A stretch of 64,000 nt of DNA from Atopsyche davidsoni (taxonomy: Eukaryota; Arthropoda; Insecta; Trichoptera; Hydrobiosidae), in the NCBI GenBank assembly GCA_022113835.1, contig JAILWY010000018.1:20111501-20175500 (forward strand), written 5' to 3'. The translations under genes and the position numbers were made by a program. Below, piece by piece: positions 13,601 to 24,000 of this stretch (its first letter is position 1; each line of letters opens with the position of its first letter). The notes below the pieces were generated by a model. That model was given only the letters and a program-made list of their open reading frames with translations, did not search any database and was not told the origin of the DNA.

Positions 13601-16600
13601 ACGATTTATGATCAGCTTAAGAACCTACTGAGTGCCACTGATGTAGGTTTGCATTCGTGGGCACGTTTTAGGGTTCGTAGACACCTGTAGGGTTTCAGAT
13701 TTGCAGGCAAGCCATTTCAAGCCTTAATAATTTCATATTTTTTTCTATCCAACCGATTTCCGTGACTTCGTTTTTAATATGCCTGGCAAAATGATGTTGA
13801 ATACATACAAGTGCTAGTCCACAAAGCCCTTGGGTCCGATTCTTTTGACTCAGAACATATCCAAACAAAAAGAATTTCTACAATCCTTAGTTCCTGTGCA
13901 GTGAGATCAAAAAAAAAAAAAAAAAAACAGTTTTATTTACCTAAATTCATTGAATAGAAAGGAAAAATTCTCTCTGAAACAAGATTTTGTAAAATAATTG
14001 ACAAGACAAATGCAGGAAAAGTAGCAAACCGAGCACAGCCACGATTGCCTCCGATTGCTCACAACGCTTGCCCACCTGCCTCTTCCTTTGCGACCTTCTA
14101 TGGTTGGTCGTGTGCTCCTCGTTCAGGTTATCTGATTTTGGGTGCCTTCCACTCGTAAAGTAAAGATAAAAATCTAATTTTTATTTGAATTTGATATATT
14201 TTAGAGCAAGCAAGGCTTTATTATTTGAGTGGGTTATGTATAATAAGTGATTCTGACCTTCTACCTACATTTTAAAAAAATGAGTAATTAAATCTTACAA
14301 TTCGTGGCCCGTGCTGGCATTTTATTAACTAACTAATAAAATAAAAATAAATTTACTTAAGCTAACGTGAATTTAAAATATTTTTATCAGCCCAAAAAAA
14401 CATGTAGGCTTGCTTTAGTGAACGACTAGTGAATGAAGGGCCATATTTCAACGAATAAATTAAGAAGGATCCTCAATTGTAAAATATTTCAGCACCGAAT
14501 AATGTTCCGCACATTTCACCATATCACAAGCTCAGCGTCCAGGCCGAGTGTCCCGCTGGTCATTAAGGTCAAAAGGTTAATTTGACCTTTCCATGGTAAC
14601 CATTAATCAACTTGTGAAAACCCACTTGACGTTCCAGTACATCTGCAGTTTCGTGAATTGATAAAAAAAATACACACTTGATAAGCACGATCCGTTTTAT
14701 GCAGTTATTTTTTTTTTTAATATGTAAGTAAATTATTGTTGAAAGACGTCACAGTCGTTTAGGCTCTTACTGTACTTTATTAACTGCATAAGTGAGAGAT
14801 AATCTAATTAATAACTAAATGAATCATCCAACGTAGAATATTAGCAAGTGATCGAGTGGTTTTTTAAACGGTTAGAGGCACGTCTGGCTCTAGTTACAGC
14901 AAACATGAAGATATTGTATTCACATGGTGTTTCTTCCCTATGAACATGGCGGCTAATTATAATATCTACTATACATAATATACAAAATCGAACTTGAGTC
15001 TCAGACCTATAAAAGTAATGGTTCCAATTCGACATAGCCACGTATAATCAATGTATTACTAAGTTTTGTATTCTCTCGCTCGGTAAAATTATTCGCGGAC
15101 TTTCCCTACTCTGGAAGTCACGGCACGGCGACTGCATCACAACAAATGAAGAAGAAATAGCAGCCACTGTAGCGTGTGGAGTTACCGAGCAAGCCGATCA
15201 TGGGTTTGTATTAGATTGCGAGTACATTTCTAAGGTTTATTGGACACAATATACTAAAAAATATCAACTGAAACGTTCATAACCAAATTAATATAAACGA
15301 GGCGATTTCTTGATAAAATATACTAGAATTTATTCAACGGTTTTACTGTAAAAATAATATAACGGGGAGGGCGAGCCGTGGGGGGCTGCAAATTTAAATG
15401 TTATTTTATTTTTTAATCTAGGTACGAAAAAAAAACTAACGCATTCTTATACATTTTTTTTGTAACCTCTGGAGGTTGCAAAGAACGATTTTGTATATAA
15501 AGTGCATTTAAAGTTTTAGGTTTATCCGATAGACGCCATTCAAGCAAAAAAATAAATTAAGATGTTTGATATTGACCTCCCCGATCTCCCCATTCCGTTG
15601 TTTGTGCATGTGTAAAGGATCGGTAATAGAGTAGTGGACTTGGAATGATTGTGGAGGGACGTGCTCTGGAAGTATGAGGGGGAACTCCTGATATTGTTTA
15701 TGTAGCTTACTGCAGAAGAAGTATCAAATCAAAACGCCAGAGCTTTGCAAGGAAAGGATTTATAATAATGTTATTGGGCAGAAGCAATACGCAGACTATT
15801 CATTCCAATACAAAACTGCGGTGTAGAAGAACCCGGGGACCCACTACACTATTTTCCCCTTAGAAAACCATGGCTCAGTGAAATGGTTGGCAACCTCCTC
15901 TGAGGAGAGGCACTTGATGAAGAAGATATTAACAAAAAATTCCAATATATTTACAATTGAATATAATAATAAAGCAGAGTCGAGCGGATGGCGTCATTTC
16001 TCATGTACAGTTCGCCCTGGGCAAAATGTAAATATTGTTGTGGCTGAGAACAAAATATGATCGAAACTGCTTTTAAGTAGATCTATAAGTATCTAGAAAC
16101 AATAACGAAATTGGTAGCATGTAAATAATAATGTAGTGGGTTGGTTTACGCAAAGTCAAAGTTCAGCTGTATTTCATATATTATTTTCAGTTAAAATTAA
16201 ATTGCCTTTATTAGAATTTCCGTTTAAGCGACTGGTAATAATAAATTTGTGAACAGTGCTGCAACTAGATACAATGCCAACACCATGGAATACGATGGCG
16301 ACAATCCTCTTATTAAAAATGCGCTTTGTTTTTATGAAATCCGACACTCAAGATAAATTGCATCACTTCCATATATTTTCAGTCGTTTCGTCACAATAAT
16401 TGTGAATTTGGGCCTTGAAAATCGGAGGCGATTCTTTGTGCACAGAAGGGTACCATTACCGATTATTGACACTACAAATAGTATAATTCGTAATTGCGGG
16501 GGCATCCGAGAGGATATCGGTTTCGTTCCAACCTCGTCGGTCGCGGGGGCTCCGGGGAAATCTCAGATAATAAACGTCGTTCGAGAAACTGCTTCACGGT

Positions 16601-17347
16601 CTCCGAACTATTTCGTCTGACTCATTTTCTACGAAAACGTCGAAACTGATTTGGATTTTTTTGCCTCGCGATGACTACTCGGGCGGTCATTTTTTCGATT
16701 CGGTCGGGCGCGAGATGAATCCGTATTCCGGGGGCGAGGAAGCGCGGAACACTCGCGAGATCGGTACAAAAATATTGTACTCGCAGACGAGAAGGGTCAC
16801 TGCGATAGCGGCACTCGCACAAAGTATCATTTGAGAGGTACCGGTTTTGTTACTCACCATTGTAATTATCAAAAGCCGTCGGCTTGTAGTCGTACTGGAA
16901 CACGTTTTGAGCGTAAGAGGTGATGAGGGAGGTCTTGCCCACGGCGCCGTCGCCCACCAGCACGCACTTGATCTTGTCCCTGGCGGTGTCGGGCGGGCGC
17001 GGCTCCTCGGCGCGCCTCCTCCTGCGCGAGTCCCGGTCCCTGTCCCTGGTCCTGAACGCGCCGCCCTCGGATTTGTTCGATTTAATGCTAATTTTTTTAT
17101 CACAGTACAAGATATGGGATTCGCTATCCATCACAGACTTGTCGTCGTCGGAGCAGTCGTACGAGTCATCGCGGAGTCTGCTCCTCAGCCGGAACTGGCT
17201 CGGGCCGTGGACGCCGAAGACGAAGGGGCCCTCCTGGGCGGAGCGCGGGGGGAGCGCCTCCACGGTGGGCAGGTACACTCCGCCGAGTCCGCCGAGTCCG
17301 CGGAGCCCCGGGGGCGAGCGCCGGCGGTACTGCTCGTCGAGCATCAT
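1663..17347 (-). CDS. RhoU: RhoU/RhoV-like atypical Rho GTPase, 4 coding exons
   Basis: Small Rho-family GTPase, a molecular switch acting at membranes on actin and adhesion. Coding exons on the minus strand are 17347-16858, 2620-2562, 2393-2193 and 1854-1663. All junctions are GT-AG and the frame is kept, giving 313 residues. The G domain shows the P-loop GDGAVGKT (132-139), switch I PTAFDN with Thr157, DTAGQ (179-183), the TQSD form of the G4 motif (235-238) and ETSSK as G5. TQSD, the switch I context and the cysteine end CCLS (310-313) match RhoU/RhoV (Wrch/Chp) rather than Rac, Cdc42 or RhoA. Vertebrate members end in a CCFV-type, palmitoylated tail. The N-terminal extension of about 125 residues is proline-, glycine- and arginine-rich, with an [12 protein letters not shown] run just before the G domain. 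The start is the ATGATG pair at 17347; the frame stays open upstream, so a longer N-terminus is possible. The first intron spans 14.2 kb. Confidence 0.93.
3400..3510 (-). repeat. tRNA-derived SINE head
   Basis: On the minus strand a tRNA-like pol III promoter is readable. An A-box-like GGCAAGGGGTTAAG (around 3482-3461) is followed by a B-box-like GGCTCGAATCCCAC (3434-3421) and then an A-rich run. The block is GC-rich against an AT-rich intron. A degraded tRNA gene is less likely, because no full cloverleaf can be closed. Confidence 0.5.
4481..4680 (+). repeat. LINE-tail retroposon family, copy 1 (lacks 3' tail)
   Basis: Copy of the window's commonest dispersed repeat. It runs from GTGGACTTGGAATGATTGTG through CAATACAAAACTGCGG to the ACCCGGGGACCCACTACACT block. 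It stops before the terminal GAGGAGAGGCACTTGATGAAG tail seen in other copies. It is clearly homologous by eye to the copies at 15.6, 35.3, 48.1, 51.8 and 58.1 kb. Confidence 0.8.
5097..6744 (-). mobile_element. Decayed Helitron with both termini
   Basis: Rolling-circle transposon read on the minus strand. The 5' end is TC (TCTATATATATAAAACAC, starting at 6744). The 3' end is the GC-rich subterminal segment followed by CCGCTAG, ending at 5097. The flanks are A and T, the expected Helitron target. The interior keeps Helitron-type protein blocks broken by stops and frameshifts. The 1.65-kb length is far short of an autonomous element, so this is an internally deleted, dead copy. Confidence 0.8.
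5390..6160 (-). pseudogene. Helitron Rep/helicase remnant
   Basis: The minus-strand translation gives Helitron_like_N blocks in order: [17 protein letters not shown], then [11 protein letters not shown], then [21 protein letters not shown], then [22 protein letters not shown] and [10 protein letters not shown]. The chain then jumps to the helicase C-terminal block [15 protein letters not shown], followed by a stop and RNLDPPKL. The catalytic Rep tyrosines and most of the helicase are missing. The longest intact frame is 5841-5422 (139 codons). Intact insect Helitrons encode well over 1000 residues, so this is a deletion derivative. Confidence 0.85.
10220..10345. repeat. (TA)n / TATG-rich microsatellite
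   Basis: Interrupted TA dinucleotide repeat with interspersed TATG and TATAC units inside RhoU intron 1. It lies directly beside the YqaJ fragment. Confidence 0.9.
10478..10771 (-). pseudogene. YqaJ-type nuclease fragment joined to retroposon tail
   Basis: The minus-strand reading frame contains STPDGIS...KIVEVKYP...EEAI...KLKFWKID...[11 protein letters not shown]. This follows the YqaJ-like recombinase/exonuclease fold seen in transposon-encoded and viral proteins: the D of PDG, the E-x-K of EVK and the QVQGQL helix. About 85 of roughly 150 domain residues remain. Right after QLHIT the sequence becomes the GAGAGGCACTGGATGAAGAAG tail of the dispersed retroposon family, so the downstream half was replaced. 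No splice sites or flanking exons suggest a live gene. Confidence 0.7.
15594..15927 (+). repeat. LINE-tail retroposon family, copy 2 (near full length)
   Basis: Near full-length copy. It includes the 5' TTTGTGCATG segment, GTGGACTTGGAATGATTGTG, the CTGCAGAAGAAGTATC segment, the CCGGGGACCCACTACACT block and the terminal CTGAGGAGAGGCACTTGATG tail followed by AAGAAGAT. It lies in RhoU intron 1, about 900 bases from exon 1 and antisense to the gene. Confidence 0.85.
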
Positions 17348-17800
17348 GCCCCTTGTCCTTTCTCTGGCGCGGGTGCCCGGCTCATGCCTCGGGGCGCGCG
17401 TGCAGCGGTCGGCGGTGCACTGAGCGGCGGGCCTCGAGCAGGCGGGCAAGGGGGACGGCGGGCGGGCAAGGGGGCGGGCAAGGGGGAGGGGGGCGGCGGG
17501 CACGCAGAGCGGAGCGGCGAGGCGTTGCGAGAGCGACCTGTTGCCTACCTGCGGCGGGGGGCCGCGCAGCCGGCAGGTAGAGGCGGGGGGCAGGGCCGCA
17601 TCGCCCGAATAGTAAATTGACAATGTACCAAAAAATTGAGATAATAGTAATAAATAATAACGGAAAATAATTGTAACAAATTTCAAACGAAATAATAATA
17701 AATAAACGTATAATTTCACGAGAAAGCGAACGCGCAACCTTCCAATACTCAAAGTAAGAAACCAATTCACAACAAAAGAAATATGCTTTTATTTTAAATT
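17348..17800 (-). promoter_or_regulatory. GC-rich 5' region of RhoU
   Basis: Together with exon 1 (16860-17347) this makes a CpG- and G/C-rich block in AT-rich surroundings, with GGGCGGGCAAGGGG-type short tandem repeats around 17430-17500. It changes abruptly to AT-rich DNA near 17610. It most likely holds the RhoU 5' UTR and promoter. A minus-strand CCGCAG/GTAGGC near 17550 resembles a splice donor, which could mark a 5' UTR intron. I cannot place the transcription start. Confidence 0.5.
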
Positions 17801-17804
17801 TAAG

Positions 17805-18211
17805 TATTTTGAATAAAAATACTTGAGTGATTTTCCACATTTTTGTTTTTATTAGTGACCGGTTTCGCCAACCTTTCACGTTGGCATTATCAAACAGAGT
17901 GAGATTCTATATAATACTAAGCAATTAGGTAAACAATTGTTAGAGGGAGAGGTTGTTGTTAGAAAGAGAGAGAATGATTGTCAGGTGGTAAGGGCTAATG
18001 TGATTTTAATGTACCTGACAAGTGGAGGATTCTATATAATTGCAAATTTTTGTGTTAATGGGGTAATTATCTAAAGTAGTGACTTTGAGGTGTAGCAGCA
18101 GTTATTCTGAGTTGGGGTTTGTCCTGTAGTGTGTTTATCTGTAAATAATAGGTTTATGCACAGTAAATGTTTTTTTAAAGATGTGATTTAGCAATAGGGA
18201 ATAATAATGGA
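17805..18211 (-). repeat. Inverted repeat, left arm (Penelope tail)
   Basis: 407-base arm that is the reverse complement of 18952-19358, including the last coding codons of the endonuclease frame. It joins the reverse-transcriptase coding sequence directly at 18211/18212. Confidence 0.9.
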
Positions 18212-19009
18212 CACTTCAGTATCTTCAGAAAACCGTCATATAGCGATAACATCATAAACTCAACGTCAAGACATCACATATCCCATAAGCTAGCCATTTT
18301 CCACTCACTCATACACCGGCTATGTATGGTCCCCTTAGATGAAAATAACTTCAATACGGAACTTAAAATCATACTGAAATTAGCCACTAACAACGGATAT
18401 AACCCTTCAACCATTCTTAAAATGTTATCGAAAAAACAAAAAACTATTTTTGTCGATATGATCTCTAAATTGTCCAAAAGCGATAGAAATAATATAAATA
18501 AAAAATGGGTTAAAATCCCATTCTTCAGCGAGACTTGCGAAAAATACGGTAAACTCCTTTCTAGATCATGCAGGGTCTCATATTACAATAATATGTCCCT
18601 AGCAAAAATTCTTATCAATAATAAAGATAAGAATGATAAATTCAGTAACAGTGGCATTTATAAACTCAACTGCGATTCCTGCGACGCCACTTACATTGGC
18701 CAAACAGGTAGATCCTTCAACACAAGGACCAAAGACCACATAAGAGGATGGAAAAAGGGAGATGAGACATCTACCTTCGGCCTCCACCTCTCGGATAATA
18801 AGCACGACTTTAACCAGAACTCCAACCTCAAAATTTTGCATATTAACAATAAAGGCACAAAACTCGATCGCCAAGAGATTTTAGAGATCAATCGCATAAA
18901 AGATAACGCACCGGAGCACCTGCTTAACGACCAGGTTATTTTCAATAAGTCTCCATTATTATTCCCTATTGCTAAATCACATTTTCAAAAAAACATTTAC
19001 TGTGCATAA
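18212..19009 (+). pseudogene. Penelope-like polyprotein fragment (RT end + GIY-YIG endonuclease)
   Basis: Open frame entering at the inverted-repeat junction and running to TAA at 19007-19009 with no internal stop (265 codons). It begins HFSIFRKPSYSDN, typical of the end of Penelope-like reverse transcriptases, followed by HKLAIFHSLIHRL. The GIY-YIG nuclease follows: GIYKLNC, CDATYIGQTGRSF, the downstream arginine and H of RTKDHIR, and a later QEILEI glutamate as the expected metal ligand. The catalytic palm of the RT is absent, so the copy cannot be autonomous. The first internal ATG is at 18326, but that is not a native start. Confidence 0.85.
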
Positions 19010-19358
19010 ACCTATTATTTACAGATAAACACACTACAGGACAAACCCCAACTCAGAATAACTGCTGCTACACCTCAAAGTCACTACTTTAGATAATTAC
19101 CCCATTAACACAAAAATTTGCAATTATATAGAATCCTCCACTTGTCAGGTACATTAAAATCACATTAGCCCTTACCACCTGACAATCATTCTCTCTCTTT
19201 CTAACAACAACCTCTCCCTCTAACAATTGTTTACCTAATTGCTTAGTATTATATAGAATCTCACTCTGTTTGATAATGCCAACGTGAAAGGTTGGCGAAA
19301 CCGGTCACTAATAAAAACAAAAATGTGGAAAATCACTCAAGTATTTTTATTCAAAATA
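18952..19358 (+). repeat. Inverted repeat, right arm (Penelope tail)
   Basis: Partner of 17805-18211. It covers the end of the endonuclease frame, the 3' UTR and the hammerhead-like segment at 19269-19306. Confidence 0.9.
19269..19306 (+). ncRNA. Degenerate hammerhead-ribozyme-like motif
   Basis: The order of parts matches a hammerhead core: TTGATAA (for CUGANGA), a 6-bp stem GCCAAC/GTTGGC with loop GTGAAAG, then GAAA, a minimal CC/GG stem and TC at the expected cleavage position. Two core bases deviate (C to T, and G to A in the first box), so activity is doubtful. Hammerheads in Penelope-like element repeats are established; this assignment is by motif order only. The mirror copy lies at 17893-17856 on the minus strand. 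Confidence 0.5.
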
Positions 19359-20039
19359 TTAAATTGGAATTCCACCAAGTACTCTCTGTCAAAAATATTG
19401 AATTTCTTAAATTTAAGTGTTCTTTTTTCAAAATGGCATTTAGTCGACCTTATGATCAAAGTCTTTACCGCTTTGTATTTAAATTTAGACAATTTCGTTG
19501 TTATTGTTCCATATATTCTTTTTAAATATATACCCATCAAACTGTCATATGCGCATTGAAATTTAATAATATGTTTGTAAACATATTTAAATAGACTAGA
19601 TTAGTAAAGCAAAAATACGACCCACTAAAATTAAAAAAAATATATATTATTGTCTGATCTTATTGGACATTATAAGACAGGCGTGGAGTTGAGTTTATTA
19701 AAAGTTTAAAACGTCATCATTTTTAACATCAAGTGATGTTTAAATACTGTAGCGACGTTTTTTTTTCTTCTGTTTTATCGATTGTGAAGATACTGTTGTC
19801 TATTAGAATATTTTTTTTTACGCCCAATTTCAGAATAAAGAAAGTTTGTTTTGTATTTTTGTAACTTTAATATCTCTAAAGATGATCCGTCGTTCTCATA
19901 CACAATTGTATAGTAATTCTTGAGTGTGTCAATTTTTTATATTTCGAGTCAGATATTTGCGTGCGCAAATTTTTAAAATTATTTTGGGTTTGTTGAAATA
20001 AATGTTCTAAAAGTAAGATCGTAACTTATTATTTTTTGG

Positions 20040-20175
20040 CTGATGTGTGGATCCCTCTCTGGAGTGGGTTACCGGTCCGGTCCAGCGCCGGCAGCCGGCA
20101 GCCGCAGCCGCAGCTGGCACCGCTCCCCGCCGGAGTGCATCTGCACTCGCACGGGCGGAACCGTCTACCAATCAC
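20040..20175. promoter_or_regulatory. Small GC-rich island between RhoU and NS1
   Basis: About 130 bases rich in CpG and GCAGCC units (GCCGGCAGCCGGCAGCCGCAGCCGCAG) in AT-rich DNA. It lies about 0.85 kb upstream of the NS1 start and 2.7 kb upstream of the RhoU start. It could be an alternative non-coding first exon or promoter of RhoU, or a shared element. The 73-codon frame across it looks fortuitous. Confidence 0.3.
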
Positions 20176-20889
20176 TGAGACAGATAATAACTAAACAATT
20201 CAAAATACTCCACTTATTGAACACAGAGCTCATCAAATCCAGTGGGATTTTTTTTATTAAATGATATATGTTTGGTATATTTTAAAAATTCATTAAATAG
20301 TGGAGATAATATTTTAGTAAGCGAACAGCTGATATTACGAAGCCAATGTGTCTAGAAGCGCGTCTAGACGTACATATAGTATATAATAATATATTGTATT
20401 GAATAAACTTTTCTTAGAGTTTACTTAGAAAATATTTTTCTTATAGTTTTTTGTATTTCTGTATTTCTATTTATATTTTTTTTAGTTATACATTTAGGTC
20501 AAACTTTAATAAAACAAATCGACGATAAATATAGACATACAAGCAGGTACATTATACGAATATCTTCGATCTAATTTTTACCAGTGAAATAATTTTATCA
20601 TGCTGATGGGAAAACTGTGAATTATTTTGATTTAATACCTAATTTAAATAATATTATTTTAAGAGAAGAATAAAAAACATTTCATTGAATTCATACTAAT
20701 GTCTTGCACCTAGAATAAGATTGTTCATGACGCTGAGACGATAGAGAGAAAATGTGTTTTTTCGTTGAACTTAGCGGTCTGTTGTAACTTTGTAAATGAT
20801 TATTGGTTTAAAATGCATTGTCATAGACAAGGAAAAAAGGCAACAGTCTAGTTTGTTCGTAGTCTATGGTCTCATTTGACATGTTTTTG

Positions 20890-20895
20890 CACGTG
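20890..20895. promoter_or_regulatory. CACGTG E-box upstream of NS1
   Basis: Perfect palindromic CACGTG 111 bases before the nucleostemin ATG. CACGTG E-boxes near the start are the usual Myc/Max site on ribosome-biogenesis genes in insects. The position fits; function is inferred. Confidence 0.45.
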
Positions 20896-21005
20896 GGGCT
20901 CATTTTGATTTGACACAATAATTATTTTATAAAGGATCTTCTACATTGTGTGTTTACTTCTCGAATTAATATCAACTACAATTTAATTAAATTTAGTTGG
21001 ACAAA

Positions 21006-24000
21006 ATGGCGAAATTTTGTTTAAGTAAGCCTTTTCACGCACTTATTTATATCTACAAAAATGATATGTTTTTAGGTTATATTCCTGTTGCGTGCTTCTT
21101 TTCAGATGTAAAAAAATGAGTTATTTTGTTAATCATGATGAAGTTCTTATATCGCAGCAATCCAAATATATATTTTCGCATTAAAATTAACATAGAATAT
21201 CTCATAATTGTATTATTTTATATTTCAGATAAAAAATCAAAGCGAGTTAAAGCTAACATTCGATACAAAGTTGAAAAAAAAGTAAGAGACCACAATAGAA
21301 AAGTCAAAAAGGAAAATAAAAAAAATCCCAAAAAGGGGAAACGTCAAAAGCCAGTTATAATTCCAAACATATGTCCTTTCAAAGATGAGATCCTTAAAGA
21401 AGTTGAAGAGGTTAAGAAACAAAAGCTGTTAGAGCGACAGCAAAAGAAAGAACAAGCTGCCATCGAAAAGAAAAAAGAGAAGGATGACCAGGAAGAAACC
21501 AAGAAAACCGGAGGAATGGAATTATTGGTATGTATTCATATACCTGAATCATCATCTGAATTCGAATGCCTTGCCCTCTTATTTACTGTAATTTTCAAAA
21601 ACAATTATTTATTAACTGTACAGTTTTGTTTTTTATTTTATGATACATTATTAATATAATTTTATGTCATAATTTGTATTCATCGTACACATTCTTCTAA
21701 GAATTTGTAACTTTTTTTAGGTTAAAAATGCTGATGTTCGTGGGAAAATACACGATACTTTAACGCCAATCCCAACAGGAGAATTGGTGATGGGACACTT
21801 CAGCGGAGACAAGAAACAAGAGAATTCACTCAAAGCATATTACAAGGAGTTCAAAAAGGTCATTCAAGAAGCTGATGTGGTTCTCGAGGTTGTTGACTCC
21901 AGAGATCCTTTGGGTACTAAACAATAGATTATATAACAGTGAAGTGTTGTGCATTTTGGCATTAGGACAAGCAATTATTCAAGCCACCAAAATCATATGA
22001 TGGATGTTTTCAGATAACTCTTGTTACTTAACTACTTTTCTGCCATATCTGCAATGCATTACTTAAGATAAAATTTAAAGCTACGCTTGTAGCTTTATAT
22101 TCTATTTTACTGAGCAATGCAGATAATTGGATGTAAATGTGAACATTATAATTTTTCAAAAGGATTCTTCAAATTCAGTCTAAAGACTGCTAGCCCCTAA
22201 TATGTATTCATTTCTCTGAACTATTATTTGTTATCACTGCGAGTTTGACTTTGGTCTTGAACATAATCTCTTTGTTGATAATTATTCAGATAGAATGATT
22301 GTAGTTTTAATAACTGCATAAGTCCAGCAATAAAAAGTACTTTTGAATACTCGGTCAATATAGCACACCACTGCCATTTAAAATAGCTTTTTAGTATTCT
22401 GCATGATACACTACAAAAGTATAATTGTGGTTTCACTTTAAGGTACTAGATGTGTTCAAGTGGAGCAGGCAGTTAGGGATTCTCTCGGAAATAAACGTCT
22501 AGTGATGGTCCTTAACAAAGCTGATCTCATCCCTCGTGAAAATTTGGACCAGTGGCTCAAGTATTTACGAAAGTCAGTGCCAGCGGTCGCATTCAAAGCT
22601 TCCACACAAGACCAGCAGAATAACCTGGGGCGCAAAAAACTAGGCAAAGGCCAGAAAACTGAAAAGGCTATGAAAGGTACACAAATAAATTTTACACCAG
22701 TATAAAATATTTCCATAAATTTTCTAGATTTCTGACTTACCAAAAAAATATCTAAACTTTGGCTGGCTGATAATACACATACTTACTTAAAATTAAAATA
22801 TTTGACATTAATTTAATAAATAAATAATATAAATTTAAGAAAATAGTCTAAATATAATTTTATATGTTGAACAAGTGTTGTGTAAATACATGAGAATAAA
22901 TTATATTTCTTAGTTGATTCAACTGGTCTACTTAGTCTGGTAATAATACAAAGTCCTCTCTGCACTCTGTTCTGAATATAAATAGGGTCTGCTTGCGTCG
23001 GTGCGGAGCTTGTCATGTCGCTGTTGGGAAACTACTGTCGCAACAAGGGAATCAAGACCTCCATCACTGTGGGAGTCGTGGGTCTCCCGAATGTTGGCAA
23101 GAGTTCCATCATCAATAGCCTCAAGAGGTCCAGGGCCTGCAATGTAGGAAGCACTCCGGGGATCACTAAGTAAGCCCCCACCCACCAGCATTCAAAAGTG
23201 GGAAATCTATATCTTTACCCTGAGCACAAACACAATTTGACTTAATGTCATTAAAAACAATTTTTATGTTATTTTATGATATTGAATATATATTTTTCTT
23301 ATTGCATTTTAAGTTTTCTTTTTCACTTGTAGAATTAAACATATAATAAACATCTTTTATAACCTATATTAAGCATGTGCAAAATAAATTTATTATTTAA
23401 AAACTTCAATACTTAGTGAAATTTAGTAGAAACAGTTAGCTGTTTCATAATGTTGACATCGCAAAAGGATTTGATACAAAATTATAAGCCCTTTTAGTAT
23501 CGACGTCTTATGTCACAGATTTAAATTAATCCCTTTCTTTTAAATTTTAGACAGATGCAAGTAATTCAGCTGGACTCAAAGATCAAGTTGTTAGACAGTC
23601 CTGGAATCGTATTTGCAAGCAACACACAAGAGAGTGACAACTCGGTGGTGCTCAAGAACGCCCTGAAAGTGGGAAGTCTAAAAGACCCTCTCACACCAGC
23701 CTCAGCCATCCTCCAGAGAGCCAATAAAAATACACTCATGGAGATCTATAACCTTCATAATTTTGACACACCACAGGTTAGTAAATCTATGAAATCTTAA
23801 GACGTGAATTTAATATAACCACTAAGTCTTGCACTCAACATCATTCTATGGATTTTTGATTATTTTTATAGATCAATACCATATTCAATGTAAAGTTGTT
23901 TTAATTTATCTTAATATGTATATTTATACCATTACTTTTCAGGAGTTCTTTGCTCAGTTGGCATCAAGAATGGGCCGATTCAAAAAGGGAGGTGTCCCTG

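Larger units (their letters stand above)
2621..16857 (-). other. RhoU intron 1 (14.2 kb), repeat-rich
   Basis: The interval between coding exons 1 and 2 of the RhoU-like gene. It opens with a strong donor (G/GTGAGTA on the minus strand at 16857) and closes at TTTCAACAG/TT (2621). It holds a tRNA-derived SINE, a Helitron, two copies of the LINE-tail retroposon family, a YqaJ fragment and TA satellites, each listed separately. The stretches 6.75-10.2 kb and 11-15.5 kb contain only short, unsupported reading frames. The first 450 bases of the intron (16400-16857) are noticeably CpG-rich. Confidence 0.75.
17805..19407 (+). mobile_element. Penelope-like element, 5'-truncated, flanked by inverted tails
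   Basis: Retroelement of the Penelope-like class. It holds the end of a reverse transcriptase and a GIY-YIG endonuclease (18212-19009). The flanks are inverted copies of the element's 3' tail: 17805-18211 is the reverse complement of 18952-19358, with almost no mismatches visible. Homology with the solo tail at 33841-33990 continues to about 19407, so the true 3' end lies some 50 bases beyond the inverted repeat. The near identity of the arms suggests a fairly recent insertion. It sits in the RhoU-NS1 intergenic region, about 460 bases from the RhoU start. Confidence 0.85.

Noticed and set aside
16847..17620. 257-codon plus-strand frame antisense to RhoU exon 1
   Set aside because: Shadow of the GC-rich RhoU first exon; its Gly/Arg/Ala composition is forced by the opposite strand.
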